A stretch of DNA of 64,000 bases from assembly GCA_959347425.1 (NCBI GenBank), contig OY365741.1, positions 1,512,501 to 1,576,500 of the forward strand, read 5' to 3'. The stretch's first letter is position 1. Every line of letters begins with the position of its first letter. Both the position numbers and the translations under genes were made by a program. Of this stretch, positions 41,829 to 50,207 are shown in pieces. The DNA comes from an uncultured Amylibacter sp. Its GTDB lineage: Bacteria > Pseudomonadota > Alphaproteobacteria > Rhodobacterales > Rhodobacteraceae. Below the pieces are notes generated by a model. The model was not told the DNA's origin and made no database searches. It was given only the letters and a program-made list of their open reading frames with translations.

Positions 41829-43709
41829 TTATTTTATTGCGCCAACTTCTTTTAGCTTGTCGTATTTTTCTTGGCTAAACCACCAGAAATCGGCCTCGCC
41901 CATCGCAAACGGGGGCAGGGTTTCGGGATGCTCATAAATATCCAAATAAGCGATATTATGATAGGGATTATACCATTGTGGCACCCAAATATGCATCGCC
42001 CGCAAAGCCCGATCCAGCGCATGAACGGTGTAGGTTAGCTCCGCACGGTCATTGGTTGTTTCAATCTTTTTCAATAACGCATCAATGGCGGGATTCGCCA
42101 AGCCAGACAGGTTGGAAGAGCCAGCCGTATCCGCCGATTCACTGCTAAAAATACTGCGCAATTCTATCCCAGGGGTTTGGGACATGGAAAACCGCCCGAT
42201 GACAATATCGTAATCAAAGGCGCGTGTGCGTTCGGTCGCTTGGGCGGAATCGACATTGAGTAAAGTGGCCTCTATGCCAAGGCGATTTAGGTTTTCGATA
42301 TAGGGATTTATGATACGTTCAAAACTCGGGCTGTCTTCCAGAAATTCTACCGTGAGAGTTTCGCCCGCCGCGTTGCGCCGTTTGCCGTCTTGAATCGTCC
42401 AGCCCGCCGCGTCCAGCAGTGCGCCAGCCTCCCGCGAAAGCGCGCGGTCTAGTTTGTTTATAGTGGAAATCTTGGGGGTAAAGGCGGGTTCGGTGAAAAC
42501 CGATTCGGGTAAATCCGCGCGAAGCGGTTGTAAAATCGCCAATTCCTCGGCACTGGGCATGCCTGTCGCTTGCAGAATATCGGAGTTTTCCCAAAAGCTA
42601 TCCGTGCGACGGTACAGCCCATAAAATAAGGTTTTATTTGACCATTCAAAGTTAAACATCATGCCAATCGCGCGGCGCACACGCGGGTCTTGGAATTTTT
42701 CTTTGCGCATATTAAACCAGAAACCCTGCGTGCCAGAAGGACGACCATCGGGGAGTTGTTTGCGTATCACCCAGCCCTTTTCCAACGCGGGAAAATTATA
42801 GGAAGTCGCCCAGATTTTGGATTGATGTTCTATGCGGAAATTATAATTGCCACCTTTAAACCCTTCAAAAGCGGAAGTATAATCGGTATAATACTCAATA
42901 ACTATCCTATCAAAATTATCGCGCCCGATGTTCAAATTCAAATCGCGCCCCCAATAATTCGGGTTGCGTTTGTAGGATACTTTTTTACCCGCAACAGCCT
43001 CTTCCAATAAATACGGACCACTGCCAAGCGGGGGTTCTAGCGTGGATTCGGCGAAATCTTTGTCGGCATAATAGGCCTTTGAAAACACCGGCAAGCCCGC
43101 CGCCGCCAGTGGCAATTCGGCATTATTTGATGTTTTCTTAAAGGTATATTTCACGGTCAGCGGGTCTAAAGCCTCGACACTTTCAAAATCATCAAGGATG
43201 GTTTTGTAAATCGGGCGACCCTTTTCACGTAATACATTCAGGGAAAAAACCGCGTCTTCGGCGCGAACAGGGGTGCCGTCAGAAAACTGCGCTTCGGGGC
43301 GGATATGAAAAATAACCCAAGAAAAATCGGACGGATATTCCACGGTATGCGCCAATAAACCATAGGACGAATCGGTTTCATCGGCAGTCCCAGCCATCAT
43401 AGTTTCAAAAAACACAGAGGACAAACTGGCGGCTTGCCCTTTTAAAATATACGGAGTCATCGAATCAAAAGTGCCAAAGCCCCAAGTGGAAAACGTGCCA
43501 CCCTTGGGCGCGTTTGGATTGACATAATCAAGGTGGGGGAAATCGCGTGGGTATTTCAAATCGCCCGCTTCGCCTGTGCCGAAAACCGACAGGCCGTGGG
43601 ATTTTATGATTCGCACCTCATCTTGGGCAAACGCGGGCGCGACCATAAAAGCCATAAAAACAAACAGCCAAGTGCCAAGCGTAAATCGTGTGTGTGCCAG
43701 CGTTCGCAT
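41829..43709 (-). CDS. yejA: Periplasmic peptide-binding protein, YejA type (SBP family 5)
   Basis: This 626-residue extracellular solute-binding protein of family 5 has a signal peptide ending at AFA-QDE near residue 28. The SBP_bac_5 fold signatures are visible: FDSMTPYILKGQ, then VEYPSDFSWVIFHIRPEAQFSDGTPV. The C-terminal lobe ends in HIWVPQWYNPYHNIAY. Length and the neighbours yejB, yejE and yejF support a YejA role, capturing oligopeptides or microcin C-like compounds in the periplasm. Its start lies one base after the stop of a cytochrome c gene, so the two are probably co-transcribed. Confidence 0.92.
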   Translation of the reverse strand: MRTLAHTRFTLGTWLFVFMAFMVAPAFAQDEVRIIKSHGLSVFGTGEAGDLKYPRDFPHLDYVNPNAPKGGTFSTWGFGTFDSMTPYILKGQAASLSSVFFETMMAGTADETDSSYGLLAHTVEYPSDFSWVIFHIRPEAQFSDGTPVRAEDAVFSLNVLREKGRPIYKTILDDFESVEALDPLTVKYTFKKTSNNAELPLAAAGLPVFSKAYYADKDFAESTLEPPLGSGPYLLEEAVAGKKVSYKRNPNYWGRDLNLNIGRDNFDRIVIEYYTDYTSAFEGFKGGNYNFRIEHQSKIWATSYNFPALEKGWVIRKQLPDGRPSGTQGFWFNMRKEKFQDPRVRRAIGMMFNFEWSNKTLFYGLYRRTDSFWENSDILQATGMPSAEELAILQPLRADLPESVFTEPAFTPKISTINKLDRALSREAGALLDAAGWTIQDGKRRNAAGETLTVEFLEDSPSFERIINPYIENLNRLGIEATLLNVDSAQATERTRAFDYDIVIGRFSMSQTPGIELRSIFSSESADTAGSSNLSGLANPAIDALLKKIETTNDRAELTYTVHALDRALRAMHIWVPQWYNPYHNIAYLDIYEHPETLPPFAMGEADFWWFSQEKYDKLKEVGAIK

Positions 43710-43710
43710 C

Positions 43711-44238
43711 CTATTGCCCCTGTAACGATTGCAGATATTTAATCAAATTAGCACGCTCAGAGGCTTTTTTCAATCCAGCAAAGTTCATCTTCGTGCCTTT
43801 GGCATAGCCACGTGGATTGGCGGAAAATTCATCCAATGCGTTAATATCCCAAACCCCGCCGAGGTCTGTTATCACAGCAGAATAGGCGAATCCCGCGACC
43901 GCACCCTTTGTCCGCCCAACGATTTGGTATAAATGCGGGCCAACACCGTTCTGCCCGTCTTCCAATTTATGGCATGCTTTGCATTTGGCGAAAGTCCGCT
44001 TACCCTTACCCACATCAGCGGTTTCCAGCAATTCGGCGATAGAGGGACCAGCAACCCCTGCGGTTTCGGTTTCGGTATCCTCCACATTATAAATATCAGC
44101 AGGGGCGGCGGCGGTTGTTTCCCCATGCCCGCCCGCACCGACATGATATATAGTCTCTGCCGTCCAACTTACCAAAAGATAAATCAGCAGAGCCCCGCAT
44201 GCAGCGCCGACAATTTTTGTTGCTTCCATTGTATCCAT
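43711..44238 (-). CDS. cycM: Membrane-anchored c-type cytochrome, CycM-like
   Basis: This 175-residue protein has an N-terminal uncleaved membrane anchor (IVGAACGALLIYLLVSW), a Gly/Ala-rich periplasmic linker and a class I cytochrome c domain. The heme motif CKACH is near residue 83 and the distal methionine is in KGTKMNFAGLKK near the C-terminus. CycM-type proteins carry electrons from the bc1 complex to a terminal oxidase. In many Alphaproteobacteria the gene stands divergent to pheA, as here. It is followed one base later by yejA, so it may drive that operon. Confidence 0.9.
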   Translation of the reverse strand: MDTMEATKIVGAACGALLIYLLVSWTAETIYHVGAGGHGETTAAAPADIYNVEDTETETAGVAGPSIAELLETADVGKGKRTFAKCKACHKLEDGQNGVGPHLYQIVGRTKGAVAGFAYSAVITDLGGVWDINALDEFSANPRGYAKGTKMNFAGLKKASERANLIKYLQSLQGQ

Positions 44239-44368
44239 GACGTTCCACCCATAAATTGAGATTTGTTTTTACATATTTCTGTGTGGCGTTTATCATTTTT
44301 TTATTCTAAAAGGCAAGATGCAAAAGGGCTATTAGATGCGGATATTTTGAAAATTCTGTGAATAGGGC

Positions 44369-44397
44369 TTGTCAGCGTGGCAAACCTGCAATAAAAC
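44369..44397 (+). promoter_or_regulatory. Putative pheA promoter
   Basis: TTGTCA at 44369-44374 and TAAAAC at 44392-44397 are spaced by 17 bases. An AAGGAA ribosome site follows directly before the ATG at 44431. The -10 box is weak. Confidence 0.35.
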
Positions 44398-44430
44398 GGC
44401 GTGAAAACCGTATAAAATAAGGAAATAACT

Positions 44431-45300
44431 ATGGGTTTATCGGGAAAATCATCGGCGGGGTCATCGGAATTAAAAATCGCTTTCCAAGGGGCGTTGGGCG
44501 CGTATTCGCACAAAGCCATCGCCGATTGCTATCCAAATGCTTGCGCGATAGCCTGTGATTCGTTTGAATCCGCGATTTTGGCGGTGCAGCAGGGGCGAGC
44601 CGATTACGCCATGACTCCGATTGAGAATTCGATATACGGGCGGGTGCCTGATATCCATCGTTTGTTGCCCGAATCTGGGTTGCATATTATTGGTGAGCAT
44701 TATGTTCGCGTGGAAATCAGCCTGTTGGCGGTGAAAGGTGCGCGTTTGGAACAGGTGAAAACTGCCCGCTCGCACCCCGTTTTGCTGGGGCAATGTGCCG
44801 AGTTTTTGCGTGGGCAAGGCATCGCCCCAATCAGCGATATTGATACGGCGGGGGCGGCCGCACGGATTGCCGAATCGGGGGATAAGACTTGTGCGGCCTT
44901 GGCATCCAGTTTTGCCGCGGGGTTGTATGATTTGGATGTGTTGGCGGAAAATTTGGAAGACCATCGCCATAATACCACGCGGTTTGTCATTATCGCGCCC
45001 GAATCGGGGTTTATTGCCCGTGATAAAGCAATGCGGGTGAAGACCAGTTTTATTTTCCGTGTGCGCAATATTCCTGCGGCCTTGTATAAGGCTTTGGGCG
45101 GGTTTGCCACGAACGGGGTGAATATGGTGAAGTTAGAGAGCTATATGCTGGATGGTAGCTTTGCCGCGACCCAGTTTTATGCTGATATTATTGGGCATCC
45201 AGAGGATGAAGATGTCGCACGGGCGTTAGACGAGCTGGGGTATTATACCGATATGGTGAAAATATTGGGGGTTTATCCTGCGGGTTTAACGAGCGATTAA
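44431..45300 (+). CDS. pheA: Prephenate dehydratase
   Basis: This 289-residue cytoplasmic enzyme converts prephenate to phenylpyruvate in phenylalanine synthesis. The catalytic domain starts IAFQGALGAYSHKA and contains TPIENSIYGRVPD and the conserved Thr-Arg-Phe in HNTTRFVII. An ACT regulatory domain follows (TSFIFRVRNIPAALYKAL, then GVNMVKLESYMLDG) and would mediate feedback control by phenylalanine. No chorismate mutase domain is fused. The start is supported by AAGGAAAT seven bases upstream. The stop overlaps the convergent yggS stop by four bases. Confidence 0.94.
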   Translation: MGLSGKSSAGSSELKIAFQGALGAYSHKAIADCYPNACAIACDSFESAILAVQQGRADYAMTPIENSIYGRVPDIHRLLPESGLHIIGEHYVRVEISLLAVKGARLEQVKTARSHPVLLGQCAEFLRGQGIAPISDIDTAGAAARIAESGDKTCAALASSFAAGLYDLDVLAENLEDHRHNTTRFVIIAPESGFIARDKAMRVKTSFIFRVRNIPAALYKALGGFATNGVNMVKLESYMLDGSFAATQFYADIIGHPEDEDVARALDELGYYTDMVKILGVYPAGLTSD

Positions 45301-45914
45301 CGGGGGATTAATCTTTCGCCAAAGATCGCCGAGCCCACGCGTAGATGTGTTGCTCCAAAAGCCAAAGCCGTTTCAAAATCCCCGCTCATCCCCATGGACA
45401 GCCCCGCCAGCCCATTTCGCCTTGCCATTTTGCGCAACAAGGCAAAGTGCAAAGACGGCTCTTCCTGCGCGGGGGGAATCACCATCAGCCCCTTAATCGG
45501 CAAATCCATCGCCCGACACACCGCCACAAAATCATCCAAATCCGCAGGCATAACCCCCGATTTTTGCGGTTCTTCCCCCGTATTCACCTGCACAAACAAA
45601 TCGGGGGCGCGTCCTTGCGTTTGAACCTCTGTCGCTATTTTATCCGCCAATTTCTGCCTATCCAACGAATGTATCGCGGCAAAAAAACCAACAGCCGCCT
45701 TTACTTTGTTCGTTTGCAAGGGGCCGATAAGATGCACTGATACCCCCGCATATTCCGCCATTAAGGCTGGCCATTTATCCAAGGACTCCTGCACTTTGTT
45801 TTCGCCAAAAACGCGATGACCCTCCGCCAAAACGGCGATAATCCGTTCAATTGGTTGCTGTTTGGATACCGCCAAAAGCTCCGCATCCCCCACTGCCCGT
45901 ATTTTATTTTGCAC
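45297..45914 (-). CDS. yggS: YggS-family pyridoxal phosphate homeostasis protein
   Basis: This 205-residue single-domain PLP-binding protein has the cofactor lysine in LLAVSKQQPIERI near the N-terminus. The family motifs FGENKVQESLDKW and HLIGPLQTNKVKAA follow, and GLSMGMSGDFETALAFGATH near the C-terminus. The family balances vitamin B6 pools and has no known catalytic activity. It is slightly short at the N-terminus compared with common 220-230-residue members. The GTG at 45914 lies only five bases after the stop of the TPR-sulfotransferase gene, so co-transcription is likely. Confidence 0.9.
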   Translation of the reverse strand: MQNKIRAVGDAELLAVSKQQPIERIIAVLAEGHRVFGENKVQESLDKWPALMAEYAGVSVHLIGPLQTNKVKAAVGFFAAIHSLDRQKLADKIATEVQTQGRAPDLFVQVNTGEEPQKSGVMPADLDDFVAVCRAMDLPIKGLMVIPPAQEEPSLHFALLRKMARRNGLAGLSMGMSGDFETALAFGATHLRVGSAIFGERLIPR

Positions 45915-45919
45915 TTCGG

Positions 45920-48076
45920 TTAGGATGATTCGCCCTCCTTTAACGCGTCAAATAAGGGGGCAAGGTCGGTTTCATACCGTTGCCACGCTTTTATTGAGGA
46001 TTGATAAATAGGTTGCCGCGCCTGATACAGGCTTAATGTGTTTATCTGGCGGTCGGTTTTGTGGAAATTCAAACAGTCCTCCTGCCAATCCAGCCCGCAA
46101 AAATCAATCAAACCCCGTGCTTGTTCCTCTGGTGCGGCGGTCAAACGTTCGTACTGAACCTCGTAAAACCGCCCGCCCAACAGCCCCCGCCAGAAATCAA
46201 TCACCCGCAGAAACTGGTTGTAATACAGCCCCAAAGTCCGCAAATCATAGGCATAGCCGTGGGTATTTTCCATAAACCGATTGCGGTAAATGGACAAAAG
46301 ATTGTCGCGTGGGTCGCGCCGAACGACTATAAACCGCGCCTTGGGCATCGCCGCCAAAATCAACCCCATGTGCATATAAGAGCTGATACCCTTATCGGTA
46401 ATATGGCTGGCGGTTGGGAATAACGCGCCCAGTTGCTCGGCAATACTGGCACCGATAGCATGCAGGGAATCGCCCGTCACCCCCCGCCAATCAAAATCAA
46501 TCTTATCCAAACGCCCCAGCACACGGCGAATCGCGATGGAGGTTGTGCCGATTTCGCCCCCACCCTCCACCAGCGTATGGCTGGCAAGGATTTGTTCGAC
46601 CAAAGTCGTGCCAGAGCGCGGCATTCCACAGACAAAAATCGGGGTCATATCGGCAAACCCCTGCCCGTCAAACTGCGATAAATCAAAGCCGTCAAAGGTG
46701 CGAATCAGGCGATCCACCTCATCCACGCGGGTTTGAATATCATAGGGTTGGTTTTTCAAAATCAGATGATTCGCGGATTGCAAATAGGGGAAGACGTGTT
46801 TGTAATCTTTCGTGTCTTCCAAGGCTTTTACGATGGAAAACCCAAGGTCGGCTTTTTTAGTGTCCGCTAGGGTTTTATCGTCAAATAGGCTGCGCATTTG
46901 TTTGATTATTGGGTCGTTTGGGGTTATTTTTTGCGAGGTTACGTAGAAATTGTAAAACCGAGGCTCTGTCGGGTCAATTTCCAACGCCTGTTTGAACAGA
47001 GCAATCGCCGCGTCAAACTGCCCAAGGGTCAGCAGGACTTTGCCCTTATCGGCAAGGGCGGCGGCAAAATCAGGGGTTTGCGCCAAGGCGGCATCAAAGG
47101 ATTGCAACGCATTTTGCGGGTCTTTTACATTGGTATAAGCATGCGCCAGATGAAAATATAAATCGGGGTTTTTTATCCCCTTATCGCGGGCGAGGCAGAG
47201 GTGTTCCACCGCCTGTTTAGGTTGTTTCAAATCGCGATAGCACAGACCAATAAGGCGATCAATCAGCCCCGCTTTCGGCAGGTGTTTTTGCGCCGCTTGC
47301 AAATGGTCAATCGCCCGTTGCCATTGGTTCTTACGCGCAAAGGCACTGCCCAGCCCCAAAATAGGGTTCAGCATTTTGGGGGATAGCCCGTAGGCACGGT
47401 GAAACAGGCGAATCGCGATATTAAAATTGCCCGCGTCCAGTTCCAAATCGCCATAGTTGCTGTAGGCTTGGGCGAAGTTCGGCGCGATTTTTAACGCCCG
47501 TTCAAATTCGGCGCGGGCGGGTTCGGTCTGTCCCAAACGGTGCAGGGCTTGCCCGATAATATCGGCAAGGACGGGCTCGTTTGGGTGCGCCGAGCCCAAC
47601 ATCCGTGCGCCCCGTTCCGCCGCGGCATAATCGCCCGCGTTCAGCGAATCAATCAGGGGGTTAATATCGCTGCGTTTAATGCCACGCATTGGGGCAAAGG
47701 CGATTTGATTGGTTTTATCCAGCTTTGCGCGAATCGCCGTTTTTGTTTGGTCGGGTAGGGCGGTTTTGGATAGGTGTTTTAACGCGGTTTTAATACGGGT
47801 TGCATCGGTTAAGACCCATAAAACCTCGGTATATTTTTGCCAAATCGCGGGTTCGTTTGGTTTTAATTCGCTGGCGATTTGCAGGTGTTTGTGCGAATCT
47901 TCCATCTGCCCGACCTGCATGAAAATACTGCCCGCCTGAAAATGCACCTCTGCTATATTCGGGTTATGGGTGATAATATCGTTATAGATTGCCAAGGCAC
48001 CAGCAAAATCCCCAGCTTTTTGATAAGACATGGCTTTTTGATAGAGGGCAGGGATTTGGGCGGGGTCAGTTATCAT
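45920..48076 (-). CDS. TPR-repeat sulfotransferase family protein
   Basis: This 718-residue protein has N-terminal tetratricopeptide repeats (about residues 1-400) fused to a sulfotransferase domain. The repeats are clear, for example LADIIGQALHRLGQTEPARA and FERALKIAPNFAQAYSNYGD. The sulfotransferase domain has the 5'-PSB loop CGMPRSGTTLVEQIL and the 3'-PB region RFIVVRRDPRDNLLSIYRN. It would move sulfate from PAPS to an unknown acceptor, perhaps a polysaccharide or protein; acceptor identity is not visible. Such fusions are frequent in marine Alphaproteobacteria. No signal peptide is seen, so it is likely cytoplasmic. Confidence 0.88.
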   Translation of the reverse strand: MITDPAQIPALYQKAMSYQKAGDFAGALAIYNDIITHNPNIAEVHFQAGSIFMQVGQMEDSHKHLQIASELKPNEPAIWQKYTEVLWVLTDATRIKTALKHLSKTALPDQTKTAIRAKLDKTNQIAFAPMRGIKRSDINPLIDSLNAGDYAAAERGARMLGSAHPNEPVLADIIGQALHRLGQTEPARAEFERALKIAPNFAQAYSNYGDLELDAGNFNIAIRLFHRAYGLSPKMLNPILGLGSAFARKNQWQRAIDHLQAAQKHLPKAGLIDRLIGLCYRDLKQPKQAVEHLCLARDKGIKNPDLYFHLAHAYTNVKDPQNALQSFDAALAQTPDFAAALADKGKVLLTLGQFDAAIALFKQALEIDPTEPRFYNFYVTSQKITPNDPIIKQMRSLFDDKTLADTKKADLGFSIVKALEDTKDYKHVFPYLQSANHLILKNQPYDIQTRVDEVDRLIRTFDGFDLSQFDGQGFADMTPIFVCGMPRSGTTLVEQILASHTLVEGGGEIGTTSIAIRRVLGRLDKIDFDWRGVTGDSLHAIGASIAEQLGALFPTASHITDKGISSYMHMGLILAAMPKARFIVVRRDPRDNLLSIYRNRFMENTHGYAYDLRTLGLYYNQFLRVIDFWRGLLGGRFYEVQYERLTAAPEEQARGLIDFCGLDWQEDCLNFHKTDRQINTLSLYQARQPIYQSSIKAWQRYETDLAPLFDALKEGESS

Positions 48077-48169
48077 AGTGTCTTTTAACGAATCGCGGGG
48101 ATTATATCAATAAAACAAACGCCAATAAAACGCCCTAAAACAAACGCTTAAAACAAAAACCCTAAAATA

Positions 48170-48198
48170 AAAAGAGCGGGCGCGATGCCCGCTCTTTT
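48170..48198 (-). terminator. Rho-independent terminator of the porin gene
   Basis: A perfect 12-bp stem (AAAAGAGCGGGC and GCCCGCTCTTTT) encloses a 5-base loop. On the minus strand it is followed by further T residues (TTTTTATTTTAGG). It lies 22 bases behind the porin stop codon. Confidence 0.9.
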
Positions 48199-48220
48199 CA
48201 AAATCATAGGTTCAATGGAA

Positions 48221-49156
48221 CTAGAAGTTCAAGCTAAGACCAACAGAATACTGCAGTTGATCGCCATCATCGCCACCGCCGGAACCCAAACCACCTTGGA
48301 TAACAGCACCACCGCTAAGCGCGTAGTTCACTGCCAAACCCCAGCCGTTTTTGCCGTCTTTGGTGCCACCGGAGTAAGTTCCGTAGTTGAAGGATACTGC
48401 GAAGTCATTGATTGTATAACCAACACCCAAACCGATATGCGAACCAGCTTTGCCAGCTCTATCTTCTTTTGTTGTAGAGTAGTTAAATACCAGATCAACG
48501 CCAGAGAATTTAGCAGTCGCACTCAAACCATAAAGGAAATCGTCGCCCGCGCTTTGCAAGCCAAGTCCAACGCCAAAGGAGGAGCGTTCGCCGCCACCAA
48601 AGTCTAGTGCACCACCGATGCCCCAACCAGCGTTTCGGTCAGAGTTGTTAGCGAATTCCCAAGAAACAGCAATTTCAAAAATGCCGAACTGACGGTCATA
48701 ACGCAAAATTTGGTCAGAACCAGCAGCTTTGCCACTTCCGTCCGTGCCATCGTTACCATTGTAACCAGCGTGTGCTGTGTGATCATCAGCGATCAAAGTC
48801 AGCATGCCAACTTCGTCCAATACACGATCGAACGCGCCGTCTGTATCACCCATTGTCAATGTGCCGAAGCCAGTTGAAGAGATGAAGACAGAAGCAGGGT
48901 TGTTTCGTGTGTCATAATCAGAATTGCCTAGACTCGCAGCTTCGTCCAAATCGATGGTTGCACCGAATTGAAAGCCAGAATCGGTTGTGCCAACGCCACG
49001 GAAGTTTACGTCCATGTCAGAGTGATAACCAAGCGTAGAGTCTTTGCTTGTCCCTTGTGTGATACCAGCTTCTGCTGTACCTGTTAGAGTTACTTCAGCG
49101 TGTGCGATACCGGCGACGGCAACAAGCGCTGTTGTAGAGATGAGTAGTTTTTTCAT
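48221..49156 (-). CDS. Outer-membrane porin
   Basis: This 311-residue porin of the alphaproteobacterial Gram-negative porin family has a signal peptide MKKLLISTTALVAVAGIAHA cleaved before EVTLTG. Alternating beta strands run throughout. It contains GFGTLTMGDTDGAFDRVLDEVG, a loop signature well known from roseobacter porins. It ends in a strand with C-terminal Phe (YSVGLSLNF), as needed for outer-membrane assembly. It should form a general diffusion channel for small solutes. It is monocistronic, with its own promoter (49282-49310) and a strong terminator. Codon choice looks biased as in a highly expressed gene. Confidence 0.94.
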   Translation of the reverse strand: MKKLLISTTALVAVAGIAHAEVTLTGTAEAGITQGTSKDSTLGYHSDMDVNFRGVGTTDSGFQFGATIDLDEAASLGNSDYDTRNNPASVFISSTGFGTLTMGDTDGAFDRVLDEVGMLTLIADDHTAHAGYNGNDGTDGSGKAAGSDQILRYDRQFGIFEIAVSWEFANNSDRNAGWGIGGALDFGGGERSSFGVGLGLQSAGDDFLYGLSATAKFSGVDLVFNYSTTKEDRAGKAGSHIGLGVGYTINDFAVSFNYGTYSGGTKDGKNGWGLAVNYALSGGAVIQGGLGSGGGDDGDQLQYSVGLSLNF

Positions 49157-49281
49157 TTTCTTTTCTTTCTCGTTTGTGAATTATAAATGAATAGCCCCGT
49201 TTTGGGGGTAATCGGGGTATCCGATCAAGTGATGACACATTCCTTTAATTCGCACATAAGTTCAAGGTAAAACAAAAAATT

Positions 49282-49310
49282 AATATAAGAGGTTTTACAA
49301 TTTGATGCAA
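49282..49310 (-). promoter_or_regulatory. Putative porin promoter
   Basis: On the minus strand TTGCAT (49310-49305) and TATATT (49287-49282) are spaced by exactly 17 bases, a good sigma-70 match. This leaves a 5' UTR of about 120 bases before the ATG at 49156. The ribosome site itself is only a purine run (GAAAGAAAAGAAA). Confidence 0.6.
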
Positions 49311-49676
49311 TCTTGCCACAGTTTTTGGTTTGCTTATTATATCACCCTTATTTATAGGGGGTTCGGGATGGGGCTATGCAGGGGGGATTGTATCGGTTTT
49401 ATGCGGTTTGTAAAGGTCGGTGGCGGGATTTTATGAAAATTTTGTGGAAATAAAACACTTTTGGCGGTTTTATTGGTAAATATTTGGCAAGAATCAGGTG
49501 CGAATCGGGTAAGAATCGGTTTGGCAACCCGCCCGCGTACCCTCCCATTCACACTATTGTTTGGCTATCCCCCTTATCCACGCTTGTTTTTTCCCTAATA
49601 ACCCTGTATTACACAGATTAAAATCGGGGCAAGCCCTCGGTTTATCCTAATTTCACCCGATAAAGGTTTATCCAGT
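49311..49676. other. Intergenic region without visible gene
   Basis: Between the porin promoter and the DUF3576 gene I see no ORF with coding character and no clear RNA gene. One weak CCCTTATTTATAGGG hairpin is present near 49347. Confidence 0.5.
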
Positions 49677-50207
49677 ATGATATGTTTTTCACGCACAAAC
49701 ACGGTTTTAATGGCATTTGCCTTGGTGTTTTTGGCTTTTTTGCTGGGATGCACGGCATCTGGCAATGTTCCTGCGCACCCGCTGCCCACTAACCAAGAGG
49801 TTTTGCGCAATAACACCAATTCGCCGTTTAATAATGACGATCCTGGCGAGCGTAGAACCAAGGAAGTCGGGCGTGTCCAAGATATATTCACTGATAACAA
49901 AGCTGGGGATAGCGTGCATGTCAATCGTTATATATGGGCGGCGGCCTTGGATGTGTTAGAGTTCCTGCCGTTGGAATCGGCTGATCCTTTTACTGGGGTT
50001 GTGATAACGGAATGGGGCACCCCGCCTGGGTCTGCCGATAAATACCGTGCGAATATCCATGTGATTGGGCCAGAATTGGATGCGGGCAATTTGCGTGTGT
50101 CTATTTATGATGAATCGGGGCTGGTGGGCGAGGATACGACTCGCCAGATAGAGGATGCTATCCTAACGCGAGCGCGACAGTTGCGGATTGGGCAAGCAGG
50201 ACGCTAA
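49677..50207 (+). CDS. DUF3576 domain lipoprotein
   Basis: This 176-residue protein has a lipoprotein signal with lipobox LLGC (Cys25). The DUF3576 region follows: VNRYIWAAALDVLEFLPLES, then GVVITEWGTPPGS and ANIHVIGPELDAGNLRVSIY. The family is nearly restricted to Alphaproteobacteria and its role is unknown; a periplasmic envelope function is inferred. An AAAGG site lies ahead of the ATG. The 3' end overlaps the convergent gshA stop by four bases, and no terminator is visible between them. Confidence 0.88.
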   Translation: MICFSRTNTVLMAFALVFLAFLLGCTASGNVPAHPLPTNQEVLRNNTNSPFNNDDPGERRTKEVGRVQDIFTDNKAGDSVHVNRYIWAAALDVLEFLPLESADPFTGVVITEWGTPPGSADKYRANIHVIGPELDAGNLRVSIYDESGLVGEDTTRQIEDAILTRARQLRIGQAGR

